Below are positions 1 through 11,651 of a stretch of 64,000 bases of DNA, piece by piece. Location of the stretch: positions 124,001 through 188,000 of the forward strand of contig MU401505.1 of NCBI GenBank assembly GCA_022579005.1, read 5' to 3'. The notes below the pieces were generated by a model. The model was not told where the DNA came from. It did not search any database and saw nothing but the letters and a program-made list of their open reading frames with translations. This DNA is from Poronia punctata (Eukaryota; Ascomycota; Sordariomycetes; Xylariales; Xylariaceae). The translations under genes and the position numbers were made by a program. The number at the start of each line of letters is the position of its first letter. Within the stretch, counting starts at the first letter, position 1.

Positions 1-1106
1 TGCGCGCAGAAGAGCTGGATGATTTTATTTTTGTCGAGATCAATGGCATGAAGATTACAGACCCTCACCAGTCATATTCTCTTCTGTGGGAAGCTTTGAG
101 GGGGCAGAGAGTCAGCCCGAGCCAAGCGTTGGACCTCCTCGAACGAGAATTCAATAACCCGAGCCCCCGCCGTGTTCCCTGTGTGGTGCTGATGGATGAG
201 TTGGACCAACTGGTAACGAAGAACCAGAGCGTCATGTACAACTTCTTCAACTGGCCCGGACTGCGACATTCGCGCCTGATCGTACTAGCCGTCGCCAACA
301 CCATGGACTTGCCGGAGAGGACGTTGAGCAACAAGATCAGCAGTCGCCTCGGATTAACGCGCATTACGTTCCCCGGCTATAACCACGAGCAGCTCATGAA
401 GATCATCCAGTCCCGGCTCGAAGGCGTGCCGGGGAACATTGTGGAGCCGGACGCGGTGCAATTCGCCAGCCGCAAAGTGGCAGCCGTGAGCGGCGATGCG
501 CGACGCGCCCTCGACATCTGCCGGCGGGCCGTCGAACTAGCCGAGGCCGAGTCCTCCAAGGGTCAAAGCGGCGATCCCGCGACGCCTAGCAAGAGGGCCC
601 GGGCGAAAGAAGCGGCTGAACCTGTCAACAAGGCGCGAAGCGGCAAAGTCACTATCGCGACTGTCAAGAGAGCCATCAGCGAGGCGACGACGAGCCCAAT
701 CCAGCAGTACCTGCGAGGCCTACCGTTCGCATCGAAAATCACGCTTGCCTCTCTGCTCGTGCGCAACGAGAGGACCGGCCTTCCCGATTCTACTTATGGC
801 GACGTGTTAGAGGAGACGAAACGTGCTCTCGTGCTAGATGCCGCTAGTCGGCGGGTAAGTCTGCTCACGCAGGCTAATAATAATAATAATAATAATAACA
901 ACAACAATCGCGCAAGGGCGCTCAAATCTGCCCGTCCCGCTGGCCTCCATGCGGCCGCCGTAGGCCTGGCTGGCGCCGGTATCATCATCCTAGAAGGACA
1001 GCGGGCCGAGAGACCGAGCAAGATAAGATTGGCGGTTGGTGATGAGGAAGTAAAACTAGCACTGAGGGACGATCCAGAGATTAAAGCATTGGGTATAGCA
1101 TTCTAA
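1..1106 (+). CDS. ORC1: Origin recognition complex subunit 1, C-terminal part (5' end outside window)
   Basis: This is the C-terminal AAA+ and winged-helix part of Orc1, the ATPase that loads MCM helicase at replication origins in the nucleus. The frame is already open at base 3 and reads ELDDFIFVEINGMKITDPHQ before the first internal Met at 48, so that Met is not the start. Visible motifs are Walker B (VVLMDELDQL, about bases 183-213), the sensor-1 segment VANTMDLPERTL, and a sensor-2-like arginine region DARRALDICRRA. The C-terminus (GIIILEGQRAERPSKIRLAV) is the winged-helix end typical of fungal Orc1. Walker A, the BAH domain and the true start lie upstream of the window. A run of 11 asparagines interrupts the linker before the last winged-helix segment; related proteins usually have a low-complexity linker there. 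A GTAAGT at 855 could suggest an intron, but the nearby acceptor would break the frame. The gene converges on PRP46. Confidence 0.95.
   Translation, partial: RAEELDDFIFVEINGMKITDPHQSYSLLWEALRGQRVSPSQALDLLEREFNNPSPRRVPCVVLMDELDQLVTKNQSVMYNFFNWPGLRHSRLIVLAVANTMDLPERTLSNKISSRLGLTRITFPGYNHEQLMKIIQSRLEGVPGNIVEPDAVQFASRKVAAVSGDARRALDICRRAVELAEAESSKGQSGDPATPSKRARAKEAAEPVNKARSGKVTIATVKRAISEATTSPIQQYLRGLPFASKITLASLLVRNERTGLPDSTYGDVLEETKRALVLDAASRRVSLLTQANNNNNNNNNNNRARALKSARPAGLHAAAVGLAGAGIIILEGQRAERPSKIRLAVGDEEVKLALRDDPEIKALGIAF
876..908 (+). repeat. Trinucleotide microsatellite (AAT/AAC) coding for polyAsn in ORC1
   Basis: Eleven consecutive Asn codons, seven AAT, three AAC and one AAT. The array is in frame with ORC1 and sits in the linker before the last winged-helix segment. 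It is likely to vary in length between strains. Confidence 0.9.
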
Positions 1107-1430
1107 TCTACCTAATTAGGTTGACCTAGCACTTTATATTTTGTATATATAGACGTACAAATAAATGATGAATCATGATGAAAAACTTAGAAATAGAAGG
1201 ATGTTCAAATTCTATTGTTCCTCTTTCGAGTCTGCTTGGCCAAGGAAGGTAGAAACGTCACAGACCGCAACCATTGCTAGGGTATTGTATTGCCTCTCCT
1301 CTAATATTATGTACATGTGTGTGAGGTGTAGTGACCCCCTAATCTTCGCGCCTTTTGTCTTCATCTCGTAGGGTACAACGCGACCATCTTCGGCACAGAT
1401 AGGATATAGTTCGTGTGTTCATTCTTTTTA
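1107..1430. other. Convergent 3' intergenic region between ORC1 and PRP46
   Basis: About 320 bp between two stop codons that face each other. It contains AT-rich DNA with AATAAA-like words near 1161 (plus strand) that could serve as the ORC1 polyadenylation signal. No gene is seen here. Confidence 0.6.
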
Positions 1431-2921
1431 TTAATACTTCCGCCTACCCAAGCTCGGCTTCCAATCGAGGGGGTGCGTCTCAGGCGTAGCCGTCTCATCC
1501 TCCTTCCAGATCTTGATAGTCTTATCCGTCTCTCCGACAATCAGGCGCAGGCCGGTGCGGTCGAAAGTAGAGCTCATGATGCCGGCCTCGGCATCGAGCG
1601 AGCCAGGCTGGGCAATGGAGTCGAGGGCCTGGAACCGATGTCCAGACTTCCAGTCCCAGAAGCTCATGCTGCCGTTGTCGCCGCCGGAGAAGAGGACGGG
1701 GCCGTTGACGGAGAGGGAGTTGATGATGGCGTTGTGGCCCTCGAAGTTGCCCATGAAGGCGCCCTCGGGACATTTCCATTGCTTGATGCTGTTGGTGCTG
1801 CCGGTCGCGAAGGTGAATTCCGTCGGATGGATGGCGAGCGCGCGAACGCCCTTCTTGTGATGCGTCAAGACGCCCATCGTCTTGCCGGCCGCTAGATCCC
1901 ACAGCCGTACTGTGGAGTCCAGCGAGCCGCTTATGATCTGCGGGTCTGCCTCTTGACATTTCACGTCGGCGATGGTGCCCCGGTGTCCGGATAGTACGTG
2001 GACGTTGCTGCGGGTGCGCATGTCCCACACACGCACGGCGCCGTCCCGACCGCCCGTGACGAGAACGTCTAGCGTCGGGTGCAGAGACAGGGTATACACG
2101 CCGCTGAGATGGCCGTGGTAGTGGCGGATGACCCTGTTCGTCTCGAGATCCCAGCACTTGACCATCTTATCCTCGCCGCAAGAGAAGAGGTACGGGTGTC
2201 TGGGGGACACGGCGAGGCCGCGCACGGTAGAGATATGTCCGGTCAGGGTGAGACGCAGATTCCCCGTGGCGAGATCCCATATCTTGATGGTGCGGTCACC
2301 CGCGCCGCTGGCAAACCACTGGTTGTTGGGCTCCACCGCCAACGCACGCACCCAGCCCAGATGGCCCGAGATGACCCGCATGAGCTTCCACGGCGGGTGC
2401 CAGTCGGGCTTGAGCTGTTGCGCGGCCTGCGCGCGAGTGGTGCTCAATGCATCGGATTGTGCCGATGACGACGATGGACCTAGGCCTAAGCCCGCGCTGG
2501 GTGCGCCGAGGGGCGGCTTCCGGAGTACAAGAGCATTCGATCCCGATCCCGATCCCGGACCTGGTGTCTTCTCTGCTGCTATCCCCTCGATGAGTTTCTG
2601 TGCTTTTTGATCTTCGGGCGGTCCGTTGGCGGTAGGTTGTGGTTTCTTCGCCCGCTTTCGCGCGCTCGCGGCGTTGGCTTGTTTCTCGGCCAGCGCGGGT
2701 GGTAGGTCCTGGAGATCGGAGTACTCTGCGTGAAGACGTATCGATAATGCATCCTTTTCCAGTTGTGTTTCGAGAGGGTCTTGTGTGAGCCTCAGCTTCT
2801 TCCTGGGCGATTCGATCGGGACATTGGCGAAGAGCAGTTTGGCCGTCTTCGCGTTTCGAAGTGCGAGGGACTGAAGGTTGGGTTCAGCCACCTCCATGGT
2901 AAACGTTTGTCCACTTATCAC
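1431..2921 (-). CDS. PRP46: Pre-mRNA-splicing factor Prp46/PLRG1, WD40 protein
   Basis: WD40 repeat protein of the Prp19/NTC complex, which is needed to activate the spliceosome in the nucleus. The first 180 residues are a low-complexity N-terminus with basic stretches ([12 protein letters not shown]). Then comes the family's signature entry into the propeller, [20 protein letters not shown], followed by seven WD repeats (for example [58 protein letters not shown]). The C-terminus [13 protein letters not shown] is also typical. It is a single exon of 496 codons; a second Met nine codons in ([15 protein letters not shown], base 2897) fits family alignments equally well as the start. The gene is divergent from the gankyrin gene across a promoter of about 580 bp. 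Confidence 0.95.
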   Translation of the reverse strand: MISGQTFTMEVAEPNLQSLALRNAKTAKLLFANVPIESPRKKLRLTQDPLETQLEKDALSIRLHAEYSDLQDLPPALAEKQANAASARKRAKKPQPTANGPPEDQKAQKLIEGIAAEKTPGPGSGSGSNALVLRKPPLGAPSAGLGLGPSSSSAQSDALSTTRAQAAQQLKPDWHPPWKLMRVISGHLGWVRALAVEPNNQWFASGAGDRTIKIWDLATGNLRLTLTGHISTVRGLAVSPRHPYLFSCGEDKMVKCWDLETNRVIRHYHGHLSGVYTLSLHPTLDVLVTGGRDGAVRVWDMRTRSNVHVLSGHRGTIADVKCQEADPQIISGSLDSTVRLWDLAAGKTMGVLTHHKKGVRALAIHPTEFTFATGSTNSIKQWKCPEGAFMGNFEGHNAIINSLSVNGPVLFSGGDNGSMSFWDWKSGHRFQALDSIAQPGSLDAEAGIMSSTFDRTGLRLIVGETDKTIKIWKEDETATPETHPLDWKPSLGRRKY

Positions 2922-3502
2922 GGCGCGATTCGTCTATCGCGAATGTTATTATGATCTTAAAGAGAGGGGGCTTCTGGGCGTGATGCGTTCGTCGTTTTCG
3001 TGGTATACGTGAATTATGTTGTTTCAGGTTGTTTGGACATTTGCAATTGGGGACCGGAGACTGAAGGTCAACATTTTGGAAGCTCTCATCAAGGCTCGGA
3101 TATCTGCATGTTAGTGGTAGGATCTATTAAATACATAACTTCACAAGATTTGGTCACACTCTATGTGCATATACCTGCATAGTTGCATGGAACCTACAGT
3201 TTACGCGTCCGATGTAAAGTAGGTACGTATTACCCACCTGCCTAGGGGCGATGACCACCACAGCTCTTTAGCAACACTTACATACCTCTCAACGCTACAC
3301 ACATAAGATATCTCTTTACCTTGTATTGGTTTCACCCAAGCACAATACTAGAGGTATATCAGTAGAAGGGCGTCATTAGTGGCTGCATTATAAGTTGTTA
3401 CAATATAAACCACCCCCACACGGCACCGATCACTGTTCTGGAATCCGTACCTACCTCCCTTAGAGTCTTAGACAGTATTACTCCTCTAAGAAGCCTACCA
3501 TC
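2922..3502. promoter_or_regulatory. Shared upstream region of PRP46 (-) and gankyrin gene (+)
   Basis: A 580-bp region between divergent start codons, so it must hold both promoters and 5' UTRs. An ACGCGT word (MluI cell-cycle-box-like) lies near 3204. I do not see the yeast proteasome element GGTGGCAAA on either strand. Short words of the GTAGGTA type occur near 3220. No gene is seen. Confidence 0.5.
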
Positions 3503-4765
3503 ATGTCTTCCTCACAGCAGGATGAAAAGTACGCCATACACGCGGCTGCACGAGCAGGAAGTTGTAAGTTTAACTTTGTCCCAAAAATATATGTACACGA
3601 CCGTTGACTAACAGTGTTCGTACTGTAGTGGCTGTCGTTGAATCGCTACTAAATGTAGGAAATATCGTTTTCTTTTCCATCAAAATATAACTTAACAGCT
3701 AGCTAGTTGATAGGTTAGCATCTAACTATTCATAGGCCGACCCGAAGCTATCACAGCGCAAGGACGATGACGGCCGTCTCCCCATTCACTGGGCAGCTTC
3801 TTACAACAAGCCCGACGTAGTACGCTTACTGACACAGCAGAAGAACTTCGATCCTGACGTCGAGGTGAGTTCTTGGACGCCACCCAGTTTAGCTACCTTG
3901 ACTTGGCCACAGAGAGGCTAATTTATCCTAAACCCGGTCTGGACTTCAGGATGAAAGTGGATGGACCCCCCTGATGATCGCCGCAAGCGTGAAAGACGGG
4001 GAAGCTGTCGTTGAAATGCTATTACAAAGAGGCGCCGATGTGAACCAAAAAAGTGAGCAAGCCCCTGATATGCTAGGTACATAACGTATACTTGGACAGC
4101 CACCTGACAAGATGCTATCTGGCAGATCATAACGGGCAGGTACGTCTAAGCTTTCCAACTCGCGATAGCATACATGGGCGGCCACTCATATAATGTGGTA
4201 TACAGACTGCTCTGCACTTTGTAGCGTCCAAGAACAATCTCGAGGTGGCCCGCAAGCTATTTGCTGCGAAGCCGCCTGCCTCCGCCAGGGTAAGGGATAA
4301 GCGGGGCCAGTATCCCCTGCATCGAGCGGCCGCCGTCGGCTCCACACCCATGGTCAAGCTTCTGCTTGAGAACCGCAGTCCATTGAACGCAACAGACAAC
4401 GTTGGCTATACAGCCTTGCATCACGCCATTGCCGAAGGTCATGGTACGCCGCCTCCGCCATCCCAAGCCAAACTGGCGCGACAAGTTGGAGGGGAAAAGA
4501 CTGATGATTTCATAGGCGACACTGCGGTTGCCTTGATTAAAGCCGGTGCAGAGACAGATAAGCGGGATTCCGATGGCTGTTTAGCCATTGAACTTGCCCC
4601 AGATAAGGAGGTTTGTGCACCCTGATATGCCCCTACTGCCCTCCTTATTTCTTGGCCTTCGTCGAGCTTACCGCGCCCACGTAGATTGTGAAATACATCC
4701 AACGAGAGTCCGAGAACGAGGGCATCGAACTTGGTATTGACTGGCGTGGCCGGGGAGCAGCATGA
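3503..4765 (+). CDS. NAS6: Gankyrin-like ankyrin-repeat proteasome assembly chaperone (Nas6/PSMD10)
   Basis: Ankyrin-repeat protein that binds the Rpt3 ATPase and helps assemble the 19S regulatory particle of the 26S proteasome. The spliced model has eight exons: 3503-3563, 3629-3654, 3736-3864, 3950-4052, 4126-4139, 4206-4443, 4516-4610 and 4685-4765. All junctions are GT..AG and keep phase, giving 248 codons. The product begins MSSSQQDEKYAIHAAARAGS and carries successive ankyrin units: DDDGRLPIHWAASYNKPDVV, DESGWTPLMIAASVKDGE, HNGQTALHFVASKNNLEV, DKRGQYPLHRAAAVGSTP, DNVGYTALHHAIAEGHG and DTAVALIKAGAETDKRDSDG. Exon 5 is only 14 nt. Intron 6 (4444-4515, 72 nt) has no stop and is a multiple of three, so retention would insert 24 residues inside an ankyrin repeat. 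The gene converges on the golgin gene, 96 bp away. Confidence 0.9.
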
Positions 4766-4861
4766 TGCACGAGATATAGGGGTGGCACTAGATGATTGAC
4801 TCCATACCAAGAATCTATTAGTGTGACTACCGAGAAGGGAAAGGTAGTGGCATCGTGTTCA

Positions 4862-7489
4862 TCACTTGATCGTCCGTTCTACCAGATCCCTATACATCGC
4901 TTTGACGTCTTGCACATCCGCGCGAAGTTCCTCGACCAGCTCGCTCTTCTCTCCCAGCATCTCCAGCGTCGTCTGGTATCTCTCGTTCATCTCAGCAACC
5001 TCTTTCTCTAGATCGGCCACCCTCTTGGTTGCCGTCTTGTTCGTCTCCAGTTCCCGCATGAGCGCTACGATTTCGCCTCGTGCCTCGTCTCGCTGGCCTG
5101 AGATACGTGCGAGTTCTTCCTTGGCGGCTACCCTCTCACTTTCCAGTCGACGGATGGCCGCGCTCATTCTCTCCACCAACTGCACTGAAGGGCCAGCCGT
5201 CATGGTTGAGCTCGAGATCATATCTTGCAGCATATGTTGAGGGGACGATGATCTTTCTAAACCCTCCAGGAGGTCATCCCGGTCTGCCGTTTGCGCCGAA
5301 TGCATGGCCGGGAAGTCGGACCCGCCCGCCATCGAGGCTGTTGCGACGGAGAAGCTAGATAGTGAAGGGAATAAAGGTGACCGTATCGGCGGATGGGCCG
5401 AGGGACGTCTTATCAAGGAAGGCCCATCGCTAGGACTCGGTTCACCGTTACTAGAGGGAGCCGAAGTCTTGCGAAGGCGTGTTGGGTAGTTTTGCAATCC
5501 AAGAAAAGTATCCCCGCTGAAAGTACGTTGCGGTGCTGTGAGCATGGGCGACTCCGGACGGCCACGATCTCGAAAGGGCGCCATGGGCACGTCGTCCGGC
5601 CAATTCCGTCGGTCGTGGTCTACCCGGTCTCTCTCGCCCCTCGAGGCATGCTTTGCAAGCTCGGCCTTGCTATCTGCCAGCGCTGCCTCCGCTGTCTCTG
5701 CTCTCTTCTTCAGTGCATCGAATTGGGGTTGGTAAGATTTGAGGTCGCGCTGAACTGAGGCAAGCTGGGTTCGCAGTTCGTCCAACTCTTCCTCTTGACG
5801 TTTAGCGCGACTTGCCTAGCATCGTGTCAGTTTCCGGCTTTGTGATGGTGATAATGCAAGTAAATGAGGAAATGTTACCGTTTCACGCGCTTTCTTCCTC
5901 ATTTCCGATTCCCGACGTGATGCCTCGTCCCTTTCCTTCTCTAGGTTCGCAGCCCGAGCCTGTAGGGAGGCCTCCATACCCTGCCAGTTATCGCTGGCTA
6001 TAGAGTACTGGGTTTGGAGTGATTCGATCTGTCTTAGTAATTTGACCTGCGCGTCACCTACGGAGCCCGACGAAGCCTCTTCGGCACTCGCTCGAAGAGC
6101 CTCTAATTTCCTCTCCAGAATCTGTATCTCGCCTTTCAGCTCGAGCTCGACGGCGTTTGCACGTTCCGATGCTCTATCGGCTTTCTCCCGAGCCTCTGCG
6201 ACCTGCAGCCTAGCGCGATCAGCCGCTAGCCCCTTTTCCACCTCGAGTGCGGCAACAGCATCTTCGAGCTCTTTGATCTTCGTTTGGTCCGACTCCCGCT
6301 GGTGGCTATCTGCCTTGACTGCTAGTGCATTCGTCTTCTCTGCTTCCTCTTGTAGCTGGCTTTTCAACTCGGCTATGGAGCGGTCTTTTGCCTCGGTTTC
6401 AAGCCTCAACTTATCCATCTCTCTTCTTGATTGACCAAGGAGTTTCTGCGATTCTTCGTTGGCCTTCTCCAGGTCAGTCGACGCGTCAGCTCGGCCACGA
6501 AGTTCGGCTAGCTCCCTTTCCGTCTTTTGTCGCCATATTTTCTGCTCGTTGAGCTCCTTTTCACCTGTGGCGATTTGAGCCCTAAGTTTCTTTATTATGG
6601 CGCGATTTTTCTGTTCTGTAGATGCTAGCTTCTGTCCCTCTAGCATGAGCTGGGCAATCTGGTCATCCTTTTCCGCAAGCTTTTTGTTTAAGCTATTTGC
6701 TGGTGCATTTGCGGCGGCGGTCCTGGCCTCCTGGCTTGCTTCCCGGGCAAGGTATTGTACTTTGGCTTGAAGAGCATCCATCTGCTCGGTATGATTATGT
6801 GATTCTTCCTGATGTTGGGCTTGCGCTTCCTCTAGCGCTTTCTCTAAGAGCAGGAGACGCTCCCTGTACAGATCCGGCGCGGCATTATCATCAGCCGGTG
6901 GTTGTGCCTCGGTAGTGGGCACAGGCTCTTGTGTAACCTCATTTTCGGGCTGGGCAGAATCAAGCTGCAACGAGGATCGAGGAGTATGAGCAGCGGAAGA
7001 TGGAGCGTTGGGAGTAGATGTGGACTTCGTCTCGGAGCTATCGACTTGAGTGGCAGGTGAAGTTTGGCTGGGCGCTTCGTCGACTGACAAACTTGTCCTT
7101 GGGCTAGTGCCGACGACGGGGAGTCGAGGGCCGTCAGAACTTGGACGGGGGCTGGAAGTGGCTGATGGGATATCCGTGCTCTTCCTACCGGCAGCTGCAG
7201 CATTCCTGGATGCGACTGCACGAGCTAGACGCTCTTGGAGCCTGTCATTTGCAGTTTTAGAAGGCGTGACTGAGCGGGTCGGTGGTGCGGGTGGCGTGGG
7301 TGTGGACGCGGGCGCGGGCACGGGCGCGGGCACGGTAGCAGCCGAGGGCGTAGTGGTAGTTGTTGATTGCTTCGAATCCTTTCCCGAGTTGTCTTCCTCG
7401 GCAAGGATATTATCGAGACGAGCCTCAACACCGGCCACGGCCTGGGAGAGAAATGAACCCCATCTCGAAGTCTTCTGGGGGCCACTCAT
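4862..7489 (-). CDS. SGM1: Golgin-type coiled-coil protein, TMF1/Sgm1 family
   Basis: Long coiled-coil protein of the TMF1 (TATA element modulatory factor)/Sgm1 family, Rab6/Ypt6-linked golgins of the trans-Golgi. Two exons on the minus strand: 5879-7489 and 4862-5815. The intron (5816-5878) has ends GTAACA..CTAG, and the junction reads MRKKARET/ASRAKRQEEELDEL, giving about 854 residues. The N-terminus MSGPQKTSRWGSFLSQAVAG is the conserved start of fungal members. A Pro/Ser/Thr-rich disordered region covers residues 35-190, followed by near-continuous heptad coiled coil from about 200. A second disordered patch separates it from the C-terminal block (from LVERMSAAIRRLESER to the end), which matches the family's C-terminal Rab-binding coiled-coil domain. 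The name TMF refers to a historic TATA-binding claim; a Golgi tether role is the better inference. Confidence 0.88.
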
Positions 7490-9397
7490 AGCGACGTGTC
7501 AGTCTGTCGCGTGAGAAGTCTTGCGGATAGAGGCTATGAAGGCAGGGCAAAGAAAAGCCGGCGCATTGTATCACGAACGCCGGTCTTAATCTCGCCGATA
7601 CTTAACGCAGGTCGGTCGCGTATTGCGGTTTAAAAGGAGTAGTACAGGACAGCTCAGCGCTGTCGACAGTTTAAAGTACGAGTAAGCACACTAAATCTAA
7701 TTAATCCCGGCGGATCTAGAAGCACAGGGAGACGATGAATAGAATGGAACAACAGAAAACTATGTAGCATCTGATAGAACTACGAAGTTTGAGATATATT
7801 ACATGCGGGAAGCATCAGGCATCAAATTGAGTGTGTCGTGACCTGGGACATGAATTAAGAAATTTGTCCGTCCGCATTACAGAGGCGCAGTTTCCCAGCG
7901 GAAGCGTTCTCGGCGGTTGCCTTAACGAACATGGTTATTATTTACAGTACCTGGCACTCTGGTCAGAGCTAGGTAAAGCTAGTGCATCGAATTCCGATAC
8001 AGTGTTAGTAGGTTCATGTACCTAGCTTCCTACAAGATGCGTGAAGCTACGAGTAGGTCATATGAGAGATGATAACAGTGCAGGTAGGTAGTAGAAATCA
8101 GCCTGCAGGTACATGAGAACTGCTAGATGTTTCATGCTAGGCCAAGTACCTATCAGTGACTACTTTGAAGTTTGAAGAGCCCCGACCAACACTTAGGTAC
8201 TGTGTACACACGAGGACTTACGCGCATGTCCCTCGTAACAGCATAATTCTGGTAGATTCATCGCCCTGCCAGTACCCACTTGTAAAGTAGGTACCTACTC
8301 GGAGCTCTTTACGTTGTTCGAAGATACCAAAAGCTGTGAGGTATCTTCAAGTACGTATGCCTTTTCTTCAAGCAAGACCTAATCTAGATACAGCAGCCCT
8401 ACTCGTGTATGCTTTATTACCTAGTTTTAATGTGCCAATGTAATGCATTGGATACTCATGCAGCAAAGGCCATGTCTTCAATGTCTTGATTTCCCTGGTC
8501 ACACAACAGCTCATTCAATAATGGGTGATGGGGTATTTCTTACCAAACTCGCTACATACGTCATGGAATTGTTGACTTCAGTCGTCTCTGAAATGGAATA
8601 CTGTGATAAGCCCTCAAAACCCGGGTCATATTTTACCTATCTTTGCAAGTAGATAGGTAGGCACGTGTATTATTCGGTTTCCTGCAGAAGCCACAAACCT
8701 GGTAAACACGCGTCCCTTGATTCAAGGTCCACTCTGATTGGCAACTCATATCGTAGTCCACGGCATCCTCGGCTCCCATTCATGTACCTATTCTTGCTTG
8801 CCCTCGAGATTGGCATCTGTTTTCTATAAGCGAGAAGTGCGTACATAGTGGTGTGCACGATACAAGTATCTACCTAGTAAGTAAGGTAGGTAATCACATA
8901 AGGATTAAAGCACAAGCAAATGAGACCAACAATAATCACTGTTGGTGACTTCGTGACGCATACACACATGTTATATAATCATATTAGTATGGCAAGGCTA
9001 CACACATTATGCTTACCAACCCACAACATCCATACTTGCCTTAACTTGCCAACAGTCCTCTCGCGGCTTCGCTCTCTTCCGTGCAGAATATAGCTAATGA
9101 AAGCTAAATAACTCAGGTCCTAACATACATACGTCAAATCAAAATCTAGTCGATAAGCTACCAATCCAAAAGCAAGCTTATCCAGGTCTCCTGGCTCACT
9201 TTTTCGGCCCTTACTTGGATGCGAAATACAGCAACCAACAACACTTTCCCTGTCACCACACGCTTAGCATCGAGGCACTCTGTTCCTCTTCAAGGTGTCT
9301 GTTACTTCCCGCTCGTTCAACTTTCCTTCCTTTACCGTCTATTCGGAGCTTGTTTTACCGGGACAACCCTAAAGCCTAGTTGGGCATTTTGAAGAGA
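7490..9397. other. Long intergenic region
   Basis: About 1.9 kb between the golgin start (minus) and the ceramidase start (plus), so both promoters are here. No frame looks like a conserved protein. The DNA is rich in short words such as GTAGGTACCTAC (perfect palindrome, 8287-8298), TAGGTAGTAG and ACCTAGTAAG. A CT-rich stretch lies just before 9398, as expected for a fungal 5' UTR. Confidence 0.6.
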
Positions 9398-10916
9398 ATG
9401 TCTTCACTTAGCTTTCCCTATCACGAGCCCCGGGAGGGCTTCTGGGGCGAAAAGACGTCCACTCTAAATTTCTGTGAAGAGGTAGGTCATACTGGACTGC
9501 ATTGTTTCCTAGTCCACTCAACGAGCAGAGGACTAAGCTGATCCCCTAGTATAGGACTATGTTATGAGCTACTATTGTGCCGAAGTCTGCAATGTAAGCT
9601 TTTCGCTCTCCCTAATCGTGGAGCTCGCTGTTGGCCCCATTGACTAAGGCTGACGCTCCATCACTCCGTCTCAGACTGTGACAAATATTTTGTTTCTGTG
9701 GCTTGGTGTCCGTGGAATCAGAGATTGCATCAAATACAACCATCCCTCAATATTCTTAGCCACCTTCGTTGGTTACATTGTTGTCGGGATCGGCTCAACG
9801 CTATTTCATGGCACACTGAAGTGTATGTGAAAATTCGTAGTCCAGCTTCATTTTCGTGTAGACAAAGCATAACGGGAACTGACTACTTTTGCTTTACAGA
9901 TACCATGCAGCTCGTCGACGAGCTTGCTATGATTTACACCACCTTTTTCATGCTACAGGCTACTTTTGCTTATGGACGATCACTTCGCTTTTCAGCAGTG
10001 CTTGCTGTGACTCTTTTTGCAACGGCCTACTTCATCACGGTATGGCATAAACTGAGCTTTCAAACTCAAGGGTTATAGACTAACCGTACCTAGGCAAGAT
10101 ACTATTACACGAAAGATCCCAAATTCCGTGAGTCGTCCAAGCGATAATGTACACAAATTACAAACCCCGGCTGACTCGATCATCCATGCAAGACCAAGAT
10201 GCGTATACCGTCCTCACAGCCCTCGTGGTTTTCTCCAACATGTGGATCCTTGAGAAGAAGCTTCGACCAAGTCTAAAGGCCCGCGATGCTAAACGGCCGT
10301 CCACCACGACGGTACCCAAGGCGGATGAAATTGTTTCCCAGATGTGGAAAATGGTCATGGTTGGTAAGAAGAAGATTCATCCATGACGTGTTCCGTGTGT
10401 TGAGTCTTACCTCTACAGGCCTTAGCATATTCCTAGGTGGATATCTCGTTTGGATTCTAGATAATACTTATTGCAACACCGTACGCCGCTGGAGGCACCA
10501 GATTCAACTACCTTGGGCTGTGGTGCTGGAAGGACATGCGTGGTGGCACTTGATGACCGGCATCGGAGGTATGTATTGTTCTCCGCCCTGATCGGTTTTT
10601 ACCCGTTGGAATAACCGCTAACTGGCCCTTCAAAAAGCATACTACTAGTACGTTATGATCTCTATCTCATCTGCTCCTTTTTGAACCTATCTGGATAAAC
10701 CCCTAAATACCCCACTCCGCCATCCTTTGGGAAGAGTAAGAGAGATGTCATGAGCTAACACCTTTCCTTAGTATTGTGTGGCGTACCTGGATCCAGCGGT
10801 GCCTTGATGGCGACGAGGACAAGTTTACATTGAATTGGCCCTCAGTCTTCAATTTACCTCAGGTCAGACCGATAAACGGTAAAGTGGCAGTAAAGGAAGA
10901 CAAGAAACGGCTGTAA
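9398..10916 (+). CDS. YPC1: Alkaline ceramidase (dihydro/phytoceramidase)
   Basis: Integral ER membrane amidase that splits (phyto)ceramide into sphingoid base and fatty acid. Nine exons: 9398-9481, 9555-9593, 9675-9822, 9900-10039, 10094-10127, 10193-10363, 10419-10568, 10638-10647 and 10772-10916. All are in phase and give 306 residues. The start reads FWGEKTSTLNFCEEDYVMSY, the family's N-terminal motif. The zinc amidase residues are visible: Ser and His in GSTLFHGTLKYTMQLVDE, the Asp of the same block, and the HxxxH pair in EGHAWWHLMTGIGAYYY. Hydrophobic segments fit a seven-helix protein. The acceptor of exon 6 is AAG and exon 8 is only 10 nt (a microexon coding for AYY), so automated calls may fail here. 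The C-terminus is Lys-rich (KEDKKRL). The symbol follows yeast YPC1/YDC1; substrate preference cannot be read from sequence. Confidence 0.9.
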
Positions 10917-11651
10917 GCCGACATATACCCCCAGATTGACCGGCACCGGCGTTGCAATGCAGTGGGACACATGTGTTGCCAATCGGGGACACAACCCTTT
11001 GGCATATTTGTCGCTTGTCGGAAAGAAAGGTCATTAAATATATGACGGCTATAGGCGGATGTTTTTGGTTGTTCATCACTCGAGGTACTTTAGCATCATT
11101 AGCAGTAGACCGTCGTAGATTATCTTCACATAAGCAGATTTAGTATTTACATCACGAAGAGCTTATGTTAGTTATACTTGGCCAAAGGAACTCATTTATT
11201 GTTTTATAGGCACCTAGTCTTATTAACGAAGCGTAGAAGAAGCATCATGTACATACTGACTGAGGTAATACTCACTTGTACTTGTGAGTCGTAAAGCTGT
11301 GTTTAGCATACTACATCTCACCCGGCCTACCCTTGAGCGGATCCCGGGATTGTACACGTACAAGTACAAGTTCAACCGTGACCGTGTAGTAAACTTGTAT
11401 ACACTGTACGGACATCTTACCCTGCAATCACAGCTTCCCACATTGAACAATGTTCTTGAGCCACCCCACGTAACCAAGAAATAGGTATCTGAACGCCCTT
11501 TACAACTTACAGTAACAATTAAAACGACACAGAAAGAAAAACCATATCCGGGACAGCTGAGTGGTAAATTACCAAGGAACATCTAAGGAAACAGAAAAGC
11601 AAACTTTAGTGGCGTGAGGGGCTAGCTTGCCAATAAAAGCTTGGGAGAATA
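10917..11651. other. Intergenic region
   Basis: About 730 bp between two plus-strand genes. It should hold the ceramidase terminator and the prefoldin promoter. No conserved frame is seen. Confidence 0.5.

Noticed and set aside
855..916. Possible 62-nt intron in ORC1 (GTAAGT .. AAG)
   Set aside because: It would shift the frame and destroy the conserved GIIILEGQRAERPSKIRL end.
1413..2610. Several plus-strand frames opposite PRP46
   Set aside because: Antisense shadows of a GC-rich coding exon.
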